Assembly: GCF_015182285.1 (NCBI RefSeq)
Contig: NZ_PRDM01000006.1
Span: 62,001-126,000, forward strand
Origin: Flavobacterium hungaricum
GTDB lineage: Bacteria; Bacteroidota; Bacteroidia; Flavobacteriales; Flavobacteriaceae
Length of the DNA: 64,000 nucleotides
Direction: 5' to 3'
The position numbers were made by a program, and so were the translations under genes. Below the pieces are notes generated by a model. The model made no database searches. It was not told where the DNA came from and saw only the letters and a list, made by a program, of their open reading frames with translations. Of this stretch, positions 1-9,248 are shown piece after piece. Every line of letters starts with the position of its first letter. The stretch's first letter is position 1.

Positions 1-45
1 AATAGTCGTTACTAATAACGCAATTCCGGCTAATAATTTTTTCAT
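1..45 (-). CDS. 5' end of a secreted protein (partial)
   Basis: Only the first 15 codons are inside the window. Read leftward from the ATG at 45 they give MKKLLAGIALLVTTI, a positively charged start followed by a hydrophobic stretch, as in a Sec signal peptide. A consensus -7 element lies about 25 bases upstream on the same strand, which supports this as a real start. The mature protein is outside the window, so no function can be given. Confidence 0.55.
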   Translation of the reverse strand, partial: MKKLLAGIALLVTTI

Positions 46-69
46 GTTTAATCGTATTTATTAAAAAGG

Positions 70-77
70 CAAATTTA
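70..77 (-). promoter_or_regulatory. -7 promoter element for the leftward gene at the window start
   Basis: On the minus strand this reads TAAATTTG, a perfect match to the Bacteroidota -7 consensus TAnnTTTG. It would start transcription about 18 bases before the ATG at 45. I see no clear TTG-type -33 box at the expected distance, so the call rests on the -7 box and its position. Confidence 0.4.
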
Positions 78-331
78 GAATAAATATTATTGTAAGAAAT
101 ACTTTAGTTTTAAAATTTATTATTGAAGCTTTATTTTTACAAATAATTCAGGTTTTTAATTTATCACTTCATTTTGCAATAAATTTAATTGGTATTTTAA
201 GAGATTTAATTCACAGATTTGGCAATAAATGGATGTCTTTGTAAAATCGAAAATTTCGAAAAATCAGCAATTTACCTGTTTAATTGGTTTTGTTTTTTGC
301 TGTAATGCTTATTTTTTCTTTATAAATGAGC
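78..331. other. AT-rich divergent intergenic region, no gene seen
   Basis: This stretch separates the leftward partial gene from the rightward peptidase gene. It is very AT-rich and holds no convincing ORF or strong hairpin. It probably only carries the two divergent promoters at its edges. Confidence 0.5.
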
Positions 332-339
332 TATATTCG
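332..339 (+). promoter_or_regulatory. possible -7 element for the S46 peptidase gene
   Basis: TATATTCG differs from TAnnTTTG at one base and lies 20 bases before the ATG at 360. The same TATATTCGC string occurs before radC at 11679. There is no good -33 box, so this is tentative. Confidence 0.35.
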
Positions 340-359
340 CAGAACTTAAACAAAATAAC

Positions 360-2507
360 ATGAAAAAAGTAATTTTATTCTTGACCATGTGCCTTATGGC
401 TCTTCCTGTGAAAGCCGATGAAGGAATGTGGTTTTTGATGTTTATCGAAAGATTGAACCATAGAGATATGGAAAAAATGGGCTTGCAGTTGACAGCCGAA
501 GAAATTTACAGTATCAATAATCACAGTTTGAAAGATGCGATTGTACAGTTTAATGGAGGCTGTACTGCTGAAATTGTTTCAAAAAACGGATTAGTTTTAA
601 CAAATCACCATTGTGGCTACAATGCGATAGCAGAACTTTCTACTGCAGAAAAAAACTATTTAAAAGATGGTTTCTGGGCAAAAGATAAAAGTGCCGAGAT
701 GAAACCAAAATCGCTATATGTTCGTTTCTTCGTTCGTATGGATGATGTTTCTAAAAGAATTTTGTCAAAAGTCAATGATACGATGACAGAAACAGAAAGA
801 AACGCAATCATTCAACAGGAAATCAGCTTAATCGAAAAAGAGAACAGCGAAAATGGAAAATACACTGTTTCTGTTCGTCCTTTCTTTCAAGGAAATGAAT
901 ATTACTATTTTGTTTACCAAGATTATACAGACGTTCGTTTAGTAGGAACTCCTCCTGAAAGCGTTGGTAAATTTGGCGGTGATACAGACAACTGGGAGTG
1001 GCCTCGTCAAACAGGAGATTTCTCTATGTTCAGAGTTTATGCAGATAAAAACGGAAATCCTGCTGCGTATTCTAAAGACAATGTGCCTTTACAGCCAAAA
1101 CATTATTTACCTGTAAGTATTAAAGGTGTTAAAGAAAATGATTTTGCAATGATTCTTGGTTATCCGGGTAGAACAAATCGTTGGATGCCGGCTGGCGGAA
1201 TTGAGCAAAATATAAACTACTCTTATCCTGCGTGGGTAGAGGGTGCAAAAACCGGAATGGACCAAATGAAAAAGTATATGGATAAAGATGCAACTGTTCG
1301 TTTACAGTATGCTTCTAAATATGCTTCGACTGCAAATTATTGGAAAAACCGTCAAGGTATGATCGATGCTCTTACAAAAGCAGGAACAGTTGACGCAAAA
1401 GCAGCGCAAGAAGATAAATTCTATGAATGGGCAAGCAAGCCTGCAAACAAAGAAAAGTACGAAAATGTAATTCCGACAATTAATGATTATTACAGAGAAA
1501 CAAACTTAAAAGCGCGTCATGATAATTATCTAATACAGCTTTTACGTACTTCTGCTTATGCAACTGGACCAGCGAATCTTGGAAACGCTTTAATTGCTTA
1601 TTACAAAGAAAATGATGCGAAGAAAGCTGAAATGATTCCTAAAATCAATGCATTGGTTGAAAGTATCTATGGGGAATTTTATGCTCCATTAGAAAAAGAT
1701 GTTTTAACAGCACAATTAAATTTATACGCTTCTAAAGCTGCTGAATACGGACTTGCTCCAGAAATTGCAAAAATGCAAAAAGCGAACAATGGAGATTTTA
1801 CTGCAGATGTAGCAAAAGCAACCGAAATTAGTTACTTTACTAATAAAGAAAAAGTATTGGCATTTTTAGCAGATCCAAAACCATTGGCAATTGTACACGA
1901 TCCTTTGTATATTATATCGAATGATTTATTGACAAAATACCGTGCTAAAACAGACGATCAGGCAAAAGCGGACGATGGTTTTGCAACGGCTTACCGTAAA
2001 TTGGTTGAAGGTTTGAGAGAATCAAAATTGAATGCGATTAAATATCCAGATGCAAACTCTACTTTGAGATTAACATACGGAAAAGTTCGTGCTTTACCTG
2101 CTGATAGTCGTAATGAAGATGCAAAAATCAATAACTATACTACAATGGAAAGTATGGTGAAAAAATACAAAGCCGGAGATGCTGAGTTTGATTTACCAGC
2201 CCGTTTATTAGAATTGAACAAAGCAAAAGATTACGGACAATATGCTGATAAAGCAGGTTATATGCCGGTAAACTTTTTAACGGATAATGATATTACAGGA
2301 GGAAACTCTGGTTCGCCTGTTCTTAACGGTAAAGGAGAATTAATTGGTATTGCTTTTGACGGAAACATCGAGGCAATGGCAGGAGATGTAATTTTTGATT
2401 CTAAATTGCAAAGAACGATCAATGTTGATATTCGTTATGTACTTTGGATTATCGATAAATACGCTGGTGCTAAAAACATCATCGACGAATTGACGATTTC
2501 AAAATAA
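360..2507 (+). CDS. S46 family dipeptidyl peptidase, DPP7-like
   Basis: A 715-residue secreted serine exopeptidase that should remove dipeptides from the N-terminus of peptides in the periplasm. A signal peptide (residues 1 to about 19) is followed by DEGMW, the usual mature start of this family. The chymotrypsin-like catalytic residues are visible: His84 in TNHHCGY, probably Asp220 in TGDFS, and Ser650 in GNSGSP. In the characterised Porphyromonas enzymes the residue 18 after the catalytic Ser sets P1 preference: Arg in DPP11 (acidic P1), Gly in DPP7 (hydrophobic P1). Here that residue is Gly668 in FDGN, so I infer DPP7-like specificity. Length matches the family (about 710-720). It stands alone, with its own terminator at 2529. 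The family call is firm; the specificity is inference. Confidence 0.93.
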   Translation: MKKVILFLTMCLMALPVKADEGMWFLMFIERLNHRDMEKMGLQLTAEEIYSINNHSLKDAIVQFNGGCTAEIVSKNGLVLTNHHCGYNAIAELSTAEKNYLKDGFWAKDKSAEMKPKSLYVRFFVRMDDVSKRILSKVNDTMTETERNAIIQQEISLIEKENSENGKYTVSVRPFFQGNEYYYFVYQDYTDVRLVGTPPESVGKFGGDTDNWEWPRQTGDFSMFRVYADKNGNPAAYSKDNVPLQPKHYLPVSIKGVKENDFAMILGYPGRTNRWMPAGGIEQNINYSYPAWVEGAKTGMDQMKKYMDKDATVRLQYASKYASTANYWKNRQGMIDALTKAGTVDAKAAQEDKFYEWASKPANKEKYENVIPTINDYYRETNLKARHDNYLIQLLRTSAYATGPANLGNALIAYYKENDAKKAEMIPKINALVESIYGEFYAPLEKDVLTAQLNLYASKAAEYGLAPEIAKMQKANNGDFTADVAKATEISYFTNKEKVLAFLADPKPLAIVHDPLYIISNDLLTKYRAKTDDQAKADDGFATAYRKLVEGLRESKLNAIKYPDANSTLRLTYGKVRALPADSRNEDAKINNYTTMESMVKKYKAGDAEFDLPARLLELNKAKDYGQYADKAGYMPVNFLTDNDITGGNSGSPVLNGKGELIGIAFDGNIEAMAGDVIFDSKLQRTINVDIRYVLWIIDKYAGAKNIIDELTISK

Positions 2508-2528
2508 TCTCAATTCTTACAATTTTTT

Positions 2529-2586
2529 CCGCCACGAATTCACGAATTAATTAAATAAAATTCGTGAATTCGTGGCGGATTTTTTT
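2529..2586 (+). terminator. long perfect hairpin terminator after the S46 peptidase gene
   Basis: A 20-bp perfect inverted repeat (2529-2548 with 2560-2579, 11-base loop) is followed by a run of seven T's. The sequence CGCCACGAATTCACGAAT resembles intergenic palindromes that I associate with flavobacterial genomes. It sits between convergent genes; the T-run serves only the rightward one. Confidence 0.8.
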
Positions 2587-5500
2587 AATTTACTTTAACT
2601 CGAATTCCCTTAGTATGACTTGTAAATTCGGGCGCATACATACTTTCGATAGTTGTAATTCCATTTGAAAATTCACCGCTGTTGTTAACTCTAATATCAT
2701 ATTCTAAGACGTAAGTTCCTTTGTTTATTCTGTCGAAAAACAAATGTGTTGCAGCATCTTTTGTACTCATATAATATCCTAATCCATTTTTGTATTGGTA
2801 TTCTGAGAGTACATTTACAGGCTCAAAACAAGAAGCACGCATATCTTTTAAATGAATGTATTCAACATTTTCTTTAGTAGAAATAACCAATCTTACAGTT
2901 ACTAGATCTCCAATCTTCAAAGTGTTTCTTGAAGTTATTTTTTCTAATTCGTTTCCGTTCAAAGTATTTTTCTTTATATACAACTCTTTAGAAACCGATA
3001 TCACATCGCCTGAGTTATTTTTGATTTTATCTAAATCTTCAAAATATTGCCAATACACTCCGCCAAAACCAGGAACTTTCGATTTGTTCTGAATGCTGAT
3101 GGAAGCCATTTCTTTCTTTATTTCATCGGCTTTCCAGTTTAGTTTGATGTAGCCTGTTTCGGCTTCTTTTTCGTTTTCGGCTAGTTTTTTGGTGAGGATT
3201 TTTTCATCCCCCAATTTAATAACCGTATTATCTTTTACCGAAAGCCAGTCGGTTCCCTGCATTAATAATGCATAAACAGCTTCGGTTGTCGATTTTGTAG
3301 TCGGCCAGTTTTTGGTCTGTTTGTTTTTCAAGAGCCAGACTTTCATTGCGTCTACAGATTTGGTGTCGTTGGTAATTTCGGCGAAAGCCTCAATCAATAA
3401 TGCTTGAGTTTCTATCGGTGCCTGATACCAAAACCAGCCCGGTTTATTAGCAATCCAGTACATTCCCCAATCTTCATTGTTGGATGATGTTTCTTTTAAA
3501 CTTTCCAAAATGGTTTTGGCAGCTGCTTTTTCGCCAAAACGATTGAGCGTTAAAGCTGCTAGTCCTTTTTCATAAATAGAATACTGCAGCCATTCTTTTT
3601 TCGCTGTTTCTAAATATAACTTTGAAGCTTTTTTTAAAGTATCTGATAATGGATATTTCTCTAAATAAAAACTTCTGGTATATAAATAGTGCAAATCAGA
3701 ATATGGATTGACCCAGATGAGTTTATTTGTCGTTTTTAAATCTTTGACAGTCGTTTTATAATATTCTAAAAATTTAGTGTCTAAGAACGGAATTGCGGTT
3801 TTGGTGATCTCATCGATTTTTGATGCATCAGTTTTACTGAGTTTTTGCAAATGTCCCAGACCGGCCAAAATATGTCTCGTAATATATTCGCTCTCATAAT
3901 CTCCGCCAAACCAAACAAAGCCGCCTGAGGCTTTTTGTTTTTGTTTTAATTTATCAAAAGTGGTTTCTTGTGATGCTTTCATCTTTTCCAAATCAAATAA
4001 AAGCGCTAGATTTTTTTTCTTTTCTTCTTCACTTTGGGCATCTTTTAGCCAAGGTGTTTCGGCTAAAATTATCGATTTTAATTCTTCGTTTTCTTCTAGT
4101 TTAGAATTTAGTTTTCCGTCTTTTCTCCAGTTTTCAAAAACAGTTGCAATTTTCGGATTACTCGAAATAATTTCAGAAGCCAAAGCATTAGCATAAAACC
4201 TAGCAAAAGTCTGTTCTGCACATTCGTGTTCATAATCCATCAAATAAGGCAGCGACTGAATCGCCAGCCAGGTCGGATTTGAAGTATACTCTAAAGTTAA
4301 CTGATGATTTCGTAAAGTCGTTGAATTATTATTTTTAAGATTCTCAAACGTGTATTCTTTTTTAGAATTATCACGAACCCAAATCGGAATACTTTCTGTA
4401 ACCAGCATATTATTTGTCAAGACTGGAAGGATGTTTTCTTCTCCATCAGAATAATTTCCAGCTTTCGCTAAGATCTTATACTGAGCGCCTTGAAGTCCTT
4501 CTGGAATTGCAATTTTCCAAGTTGCTGTTGTATTTCCAAATGAACTAATCGTGAAGTTTTTGACATTTTTTGTATTCAGCATTTTTGCATCAATTGGCTG
4601 CATCGTCATGGCATCAAAAAACTGAAGTATTGCGATTCCAGTTTTAGCTTCAGCTGTAAGGTTCGAGATTTTAGCGCTGATTGTAATCGTATCTTTTTCT
4701 CTTAAAAATCTTGGGAAATTTGGCATTACCATTAACTCTTTTTGAGTAACAATACTTTTTTCTAAATAACCAGAAACAGCTTCTTTATTATGCGCAAGCA
4801 AGCGAAGTTTCCAAGAAGTTAAAGCTTCTGGTGATGTAAACTCAAAACTTACTTTTCCTTTATCGTCTGTTTTTAGGTTTGGATAAAAGAAAGCAGTTTC
4901 TGAGAGGTTTTTTCTGGCTTTGACCTGAGTTATGGCTTCAAGAGATTTTTTGGTTGTAATAATGATTACTCCGCCTGAAGCTTTATTTCCGTAAATGGAG
5001 ATGGCTTTTTCGACAGTTAAGAAATCTATGTCCAGAAAATCGTCAGGGTTTAGTTTTTCGAAATTTTCTTTTGATGAGATCTCTTCGTCAATTACATATA
5101 AAGTTGAAGGAATAACTGTCATTGAAGTTAAACCACTTACAATTTTTTTGCCTGGAATAAATTTTATTTTAGAAGTTCTATAGTAATATTGAATACTATC
5201 CGATACTATTTGAACTCCTGGGACAAATCCAGATAACATTGCTGCTGCATCTTTTTTTGCATTTTCTGCTGCTATCAATTTTGCACCAGCAATAGTTTGT
5301 GCAGCATAAGTAAGCGATTGTTTTTTCTGAGCGCCATAGGCAGTAACAACGACTTCTTCGAGATGACTGGAGTCATCTTCCATGGTTTTATTTAAAGTTT
5401 TAGTATCTGTTACAACAACCGAAATATTTTTTAAGCCGAGAAACGAGAAAACTAATTCTTCACCAGCAACAGCTTCAATTTGATAATAGCCATCAAAATC

Positions 5501-8500
5501 GGAAGTAGCAGTTCTTTTCGTTCCTTTTACAGTTATCGAGACGCCTGGAAGTTCTAATCCACTTTCATCAGTTAATATTCCTGAGATCATTTTTGCATTT
5601 GCAGGTTTTTTTATTTTTTTGCTTAGCTGTTTTAAATATTGGCTTTGCTGATAAAAAGAATCTGAATTATTGAAATCAAAACCAAACCAGATCAAATTTG
5701 TTGACTCGTTGTTAAACTGTATTTTTGGTTTGTATGGGTTTAGATTTTCTATTGTTTTATAGATTTGACCAAAACCTAAAATAGATTTTTTGCTGGCACC
5801 ATTGTAATTGTATTCATAAATATTGGGTGCGATCCACTGTTTTAAGGTGAATTTATCTAAGGAGCTGTCATACATAGACGCTAAAACTTCAGCTTCATTT
5901 TTAGTTTTAGTGGTTTTGAGCTGAAAAGACCAATTTTCAGTGCTTCCCGGCTCAATTTTATTTCTAAAACTTGTAACTTTCCATTCTAATTTTGTCATTT
6001 CGCTTTTTAGAACAACAGGAAATTCTTCATTGAAATACTGATTTTCAAAAATGCTTTCAAATTTTATTTTTAACAACTTTTCGAACTCATTTTTGAATGG
6101 TATTTTAATTACAAGTTCATTGTTGTGTAAATGATGTGCTTGGTCATAAAACAAGTCATTTTTATAATTTCCCGTAATCATAATATAAAGATCTTGAATA
6201 GGAGAAGTTAGTTTTATGCGGACAAAACCATCTTTCTTAGGATCTTCGTTAAGCTGTTGTACGGTCAATAACCTGCTGAGGTTAAACTTGTCTTTGTTTT
6301 GCGAAAGCTGAAAATCTGTAGTGGTTTCAATCGGGTTTTTAAAACTGTCATCGGCACTGAAAACAATTTTGTAATTTCCAGATTTATAATCAGAAATAAA
6401 ATCCAACGGAATGGTTTTCTCTTTTTCGGTGTCGACTTTTCTAGAATAAACCAATGTTTTTAAAGGTTTTTTTTGTAATTCTTTTCCAGTGACTTCAAAC
6501 GGAAATAATTTTTCGAAATCCTGATCTGAGATGTTTTCGATTTCTGGTTTTTCTCCATTCCGAGTTTTAAATTTATTCAAAAATGGATACAGAAAATATA
6601 TTTTCACCTCACCTTTCGCTGCTTTGAATTCACCGTTGAGGTTAGCACTTGTTAAAATAATTTCGTTTCTATCTTTAGTCTGGATTTTGGACGGAAGTCC
6701 AACATGTAGAATTAAATCGTGATAGCCTACTTTTACTTCTGTTTGAGAATCATGCGTCTCTCCATTTATGTCGGTTATAGTGACTTTAATTTCATAAGTA
6801 TAGATTGGTAATTTTTCTTTTACATCGTCTTCTGAAGGCGATGCTGTAAAATCAATAACAAATTTGCCAGCTACATCTGTTTTTGTTTCGCCGTTGGCTA
6901 TTTCTTCTTCATCTTCTCTTCCAAAATAATTTTGTGTATAGCTTGTATAACGTGTAACTGTATATTCTACAATAGCATCCGAAATAGAGCTTCCGGCAAA
7001 AGCTTTGGCAGAACCTCTTACCTTTATTGATTGATTAACTTGAAAAGTTTCTTTTTTAGGATCAAAATTAACCTCAAATTTCGGACGCTTGTATTCTTCA
7101 ACTCTAAAATCTATTTGAGAATTTTCAAAATTTACGTTTTCCCAAAAAGGTAAAATGGCTTTTCCTTTATTTTTTTTATAATTATCAGTTTCATCAACAC
7201 TGATTTTAAACGTGCCTGTTAACCCTTTTTTAGGTAAAATAAATTCTCCCGAGAAAGAGCCAAATTCATTTGTGGTAACGTCAATTTTTTTATAATCGTT
7301 ATTATCAGCATCTTCAATAAGAATTTTGAAAGCAGCATTCGGAAGGACATTCGTTTTCTCGTTGTTTTTTTGAATTGCAATTCCTTTAAAATAAACGGTC
7401 TGGCCAGGTCTGTAAATCGCACGGTCCAGATAAAATTCTACTTTTGCTTTTAGATTATTTGTTTTGTCCGATTGATAACTAGAGTTGTGGTGTAAATAGT
7501 TATTGGTGAGTGAAATTGTGTCATTTCCTAAAGAAAATTCAGTAGTTTCATAATTTCGATTACTATTAGCTTTTTTATAAAAAGCAATACCGTTTTGATC
7601 TGTTATAGCAGTGAATCTTGGAGATCTGATTGTAACATTTTTTAAAGGACTTCCTGTTTTACGGTCTACAACTTGATAGGTTTCTGTTGAATTAATTTCT
7701 GATGCTAATACCGAAAGATTCGAAATCGTAATGGTTTCATAAGTAAAAGCTTCTTGGTTTTTTGCGTTGCTTTCACTTTCAAAATAAACCAAGTATGAAC
7801 CTGTTTTTAGATTCGGCAATAATACTTCTGTAGAATATTGGAAATAATCTTTTTGATTTTTAAGTGGATATGTAATTGCAGCTTCTGGTTTTTGTTTTTT
7901 TGCAATATTCGCAGCTTCAGCATCTTTGCGGCTTTCATATCGATTAAAATAGATCACGTTTTTTTGATCCATTCTAAAAAAAGAAATTTTAAGCTGTTCT
8001 ACGTTTCGGTATTTAATAAAAACGCGTGCATTTTCATTGTCATATAGGTATTTTTGAAGCTGTACACTTACTGATTTTGCGAGTAGTTTTTGTTTTTGAC
8101 TAACAGCCGTTTTATATGCATTCGATCTATTGCTGATTTTTATAATACTGTCCAAAATTGTAATGGCCTGAATATTGTAATCAGGATTTGTCTTTTTTGA
8201 TGCATTTTGCATCAGATATTGCGCTTTTTCTAATTGAATTTTTTGAATCAAAAATTCCTCTTTTGCATTTCTTTGAAGTTTGTTCAGAACATTTAGATAG
8301 TCACTGTCTGTTTCAAATAAAAAGGTGTTACAGAACAATAAACGTTCAAATTGATTGTTTAAAGTCGGATAATTACTTTCTTTTTTTTGGTATAATGAAA
8401 TAACGCAGCGAAGATTTTCATTCGTTACAAAATCCAGATTCACATTTATAAAATCGGAAGTACTGCCCAAAAAAGCCTTTTTATAAGGTGTAAAAGAATA

Positions 8501-9118
8501 TTTTAAGATTTCCCAAGTATGTAGTTTGTTAGTATAAAAAAGTATATTTTCATCTAAAACATAATTAAGCAGATTTTCAGTGTTGAATTTTTCTAATGAC
8601 GGATAATCAAAAATCGCTTCGTAACGTGAAAGCGGTGTTTTTTTTAATTCAAGTTCGTTTTCAAAAGACTGTTTTAGCGCACTTTTTATTTGATCATTAA
8701 AATCTTTTTCAGTCCATGTTAAAAAATTATCTGATAAAACATTAAGATTAGTTCGCTGTCGGATGTTATAATTGTTTTTTTTAAAATAATCATCAAGGCA
8801 TTTGGCATAAACAATATTTAAAATTGCTTTAGATGGAATGGCAGCCTGTTTGATATTTGACTTTAAATTGTTTAAAATTTTAGTCTGCGCATTTTCTTCC
8901 AAAACCAACATGTATTTTGACTGATAAAAAAAACATTTTATCATTTGTACTTCATCTTTTTGGGCGGTAGCTTTTTTATGAATTTTAATAACAAGATCAT
9001 TTGCAGATTTTATTTTACCCGCTTTTTCAAAAGCAATAACATCATCCCATTTTTTTTCGGATTGTTGTGCAAAAAGAGCGGAAGAAAACACAAAGAATAC
9101 AAATAATATATTTTTCAT
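2585..9118 (-). CDS. giant alpha-2-macroglobulin family protein with embedded CarboxypepD_reg/TonB-plug module
   Basis: A 2177-residue secreted protein (signal peptide about 1-17, ending SALFAQ, no lipobox Cys). The N-terminal 450 residues are helical-looking and unassigned. A bacterial MG2 signature (YRPGQTVYFKG) follows near 560, then macroglobulin-like beta domains. Residues 1177-1391 form a carboxypeptidase-regulatory-like domain plus a SusC-type plug (LEEVVVTAYGAQKK to IYGNKASGGVIIITTKK) with no beta-barrel after it. The A2M domain follows (TSPEALTSWKLR), then the thioester motif C1633-A-E-Q1636 inside HECAEQTFARFYAN, and an alpha/alpha-toroid-like thioester domain. An intact CxEQ suggests a working covalent protease trap in the periplasm or at the surface. 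The usual neighbour pbpC is absent. The family call is secure; the role of the plug is unknown. Confidence 0.9.
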   Translation of the reverse strand: MKNILFVFFVFSSALFAQQSEKKWDDVIAFEKAGKIKSANDLVIKIHKKATAQKDEVQMIKCFFYQSKYMLVLEENAQTKILNNLKSNIKQAAIPSKAILNIVYAKCLDDYFKKNNYNIRQRTNLNVLSDNFLTWTEKDFNDQIKSALKQSFENELELKKTPLSRYEAIFDYPSLEKFNTENLLNYVLDENILFYTNKLHTWEILKYSFTPYKKAFLGSTSDFINVNLDFVTNENLRCVISLYQKKESNYPTLNNQFERLLFCNTFLFETDSDYLNVLNKLQRNAKEEFLIQKIQLEKAQYLMQNASKKTNPDYNIQAITILDSIIKISNRSNAYKTAVSQKQKLLAKSVSVQLQKYLYDNENARVFIKYRNVEQLKISFFRMDQKNVIYFNRYESRKDAEAANIAKKQKPEAAITYPLKNQKDYFQYSTEVLLPNLKTGSYLVYFESESNAKNQEAFTYETITISNLSVLASEINSTETYQVVDRKTGSPLKNVTIRSPRFTAITDQNGIAFYKKANSNRNYETTEFSLGNDTISLTNNYLHHNSSYQSDKTNNLKAKVEFYLDRAIYRPGQTVYFKGIAIQKNNEKTNVLPNAAFKILIEDADNNDYKKIDVTTNEFGSFSGEFILPKKGLTGTFKISVDETDNYKKNKGKAILPFWENVNFENSQIDFRVEEYKRPKFEVNFDPKKETFQVNQSIKVRGSAKAFAGSSISDAIVEYTVTRYTSYTQNYFGREDEEEIANGETKTDVAGKFVIDFTASPSEDDVKEKLPIYTYEIKVTITDINGETHDSQTEVKVGYHDLILHVGLPSKIQTKDRNEIILTSANLNGEFKAAKGEVKIYFLYPFLNKFKTRNGEKPEIENISDQDFEKLFPFEVTGKELQKKPLKTLVYSRKVDTEKEKTIPLDFISDYKSGNYKIVFSADDSFKNPIETTTDFQLSQNKDKFNLSRLLTVQQLNEDPKKDGFVRIKLTSPIQDLYIMITGNYKNDLFYDQAHHLHNNELVIKIPFKNEFEKLLKIKFESIFENQYFNEEFPVVLKSEMTKLEWKVTSFRNKIEPGSTENWSFQLKTTKTKNEAEVLASMYDSSLDKFTLKQWIAPNIYEYNYNGASKKSILGFGQIYKTIENLNPYKPKIQFNNESTNLIWFGFDFNNSDSFYQQSQYLKQLSKKIKKPANAKMISGILTDESGLELPGVSITVKGTKRTATSDFDGYYQIEAVAGEELVFSFLGLKNISVVVTDTKTLNKTMEDDSSHLEEVVVTAYGAQKKQSLTYAAQTIAGAKLIAAENAKKDAAAMLSGFVPGVQIVSDSIQYYYRTSKIKFIPGKKIVSGLTSMTVIPSTLYVIDEEISSKENFEKLNPDDFLDIDFLTVEKAISIYGNKASGGVIIITTKKSLEAITQVKARKNLSETAFFYPNLKTDDKGKVSFEFTSPEALTSWKLRLLAHNKEAVSGYLEKSIVTQKELMVMPNFPRFLREKDTITISAKISNLTAEAKTGIAILQFFDAMTMQPIDAKMLNTKNVKNFTISSFGNTTATWKIAIPEGLQGAQYKILAKAGNYSDGEENILPVLTNNMLVTESIPIWVRDNSKKEYTFENLKNNNSTTLRNHQLTLEYTSNPTWLAIQSLPYLMDYEHECAEQTFARFYANALASEIISSNPKIATVFENWRKDGKLNSKLEENEELKSIILAETPWLKDAQSEEEKKKNLALLFDLEKMKASQETTFDKLKQKQKASGGFVWFGGDYESEYITRHILAGLGHLQKLSKTDASKIDEITKTAIPFLDTKFLEYYKTTVKDLKTTNKLIWVNPYSDLHYLYTRSFYLEKYPLSDTLKKASKLYLETAKKEWLQYSIYEKGLAALTLNRFGEKAAAKTILESLKETSSNNEDWGMYWIANKPGWFWYQAPIETQALLIEAFAEITNDTKSVDAMKVWLLKNKQTKNWPTTKSTTEAVYALLMQGTDWLSVKDNTVIKLGDEKILTKKLAENEKEAETGYIKLNWKADEIKKEMASISIQNKSKVPGFGGVYWQYFEDLDKIKNNSGDVISVSKELYIKKNTLNGNELEKITSRNTLKIGDLVTVRLVISTKENVEYIHLKDMRASCFEPVNVLSEYQYKNGLGYYMSTKDAATHLFFDRINKGTYVLEYDIRVNNSGEFSNGITTIESMYAPEFTSHTKGIRVKVN
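4946..5590 (-). other. SusC-like CarboxypepD_reg plus plug module inside the A2M protein
   Basis: This segment encodes residues 1177-1391 of the macroglobulin protein. It starts with ISGILTDESGLELPGVSI and a DFDGYYQI motif, typical of the N-terminal extension of SusC proteins. It continues with a LEEVVVTAYG box and a plug ending YGNKASGGVIIITTKK. The same motifs occur in the true SusC gene at 19943-23170 (DFDGKYSI, IMITTKKGKK). Frame and codon use continue smoothly on both sides, so it is a real in-frame insertion. Confidence 0.85.
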
Positions 9119-9236
9119 AAATAAGTTTTGATCTATAGATGTATAATTTTTTGAAAAGGTTGGAAATAATGCTAAAATAATTTTCGTACAAATTAGTAAT
9201 TTATATCAAAAAGCAAAGCAGCATTTTATATTTCCT

Positions 9237-9244
9237 TATTTTTG
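9237..9244 (+). promoter_or_regulatory. -7 element immediately before the TPR gene
   Basis: TATTTTTG matches TAnnTTTG and ends four bases before the ATG at 9249, so transcription from it would begin at or next to the start codon. A weaker alternative, TATATTTC, lies at 228-235 of the same kilobase (9228-9235) and would allow a short leader. Confidence 0.4.
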
Positions 9245-9248
9245 AAAC

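Noticed and set aside
2585-9118. Gene fusion caused by an assembly error in the macroglobulin gene
   Set aside because: The frame is open for 2177 codons and both macroglobulin halves are needed for a complete protein, so an in-frame module insertion fits better; raw reads would settle it.
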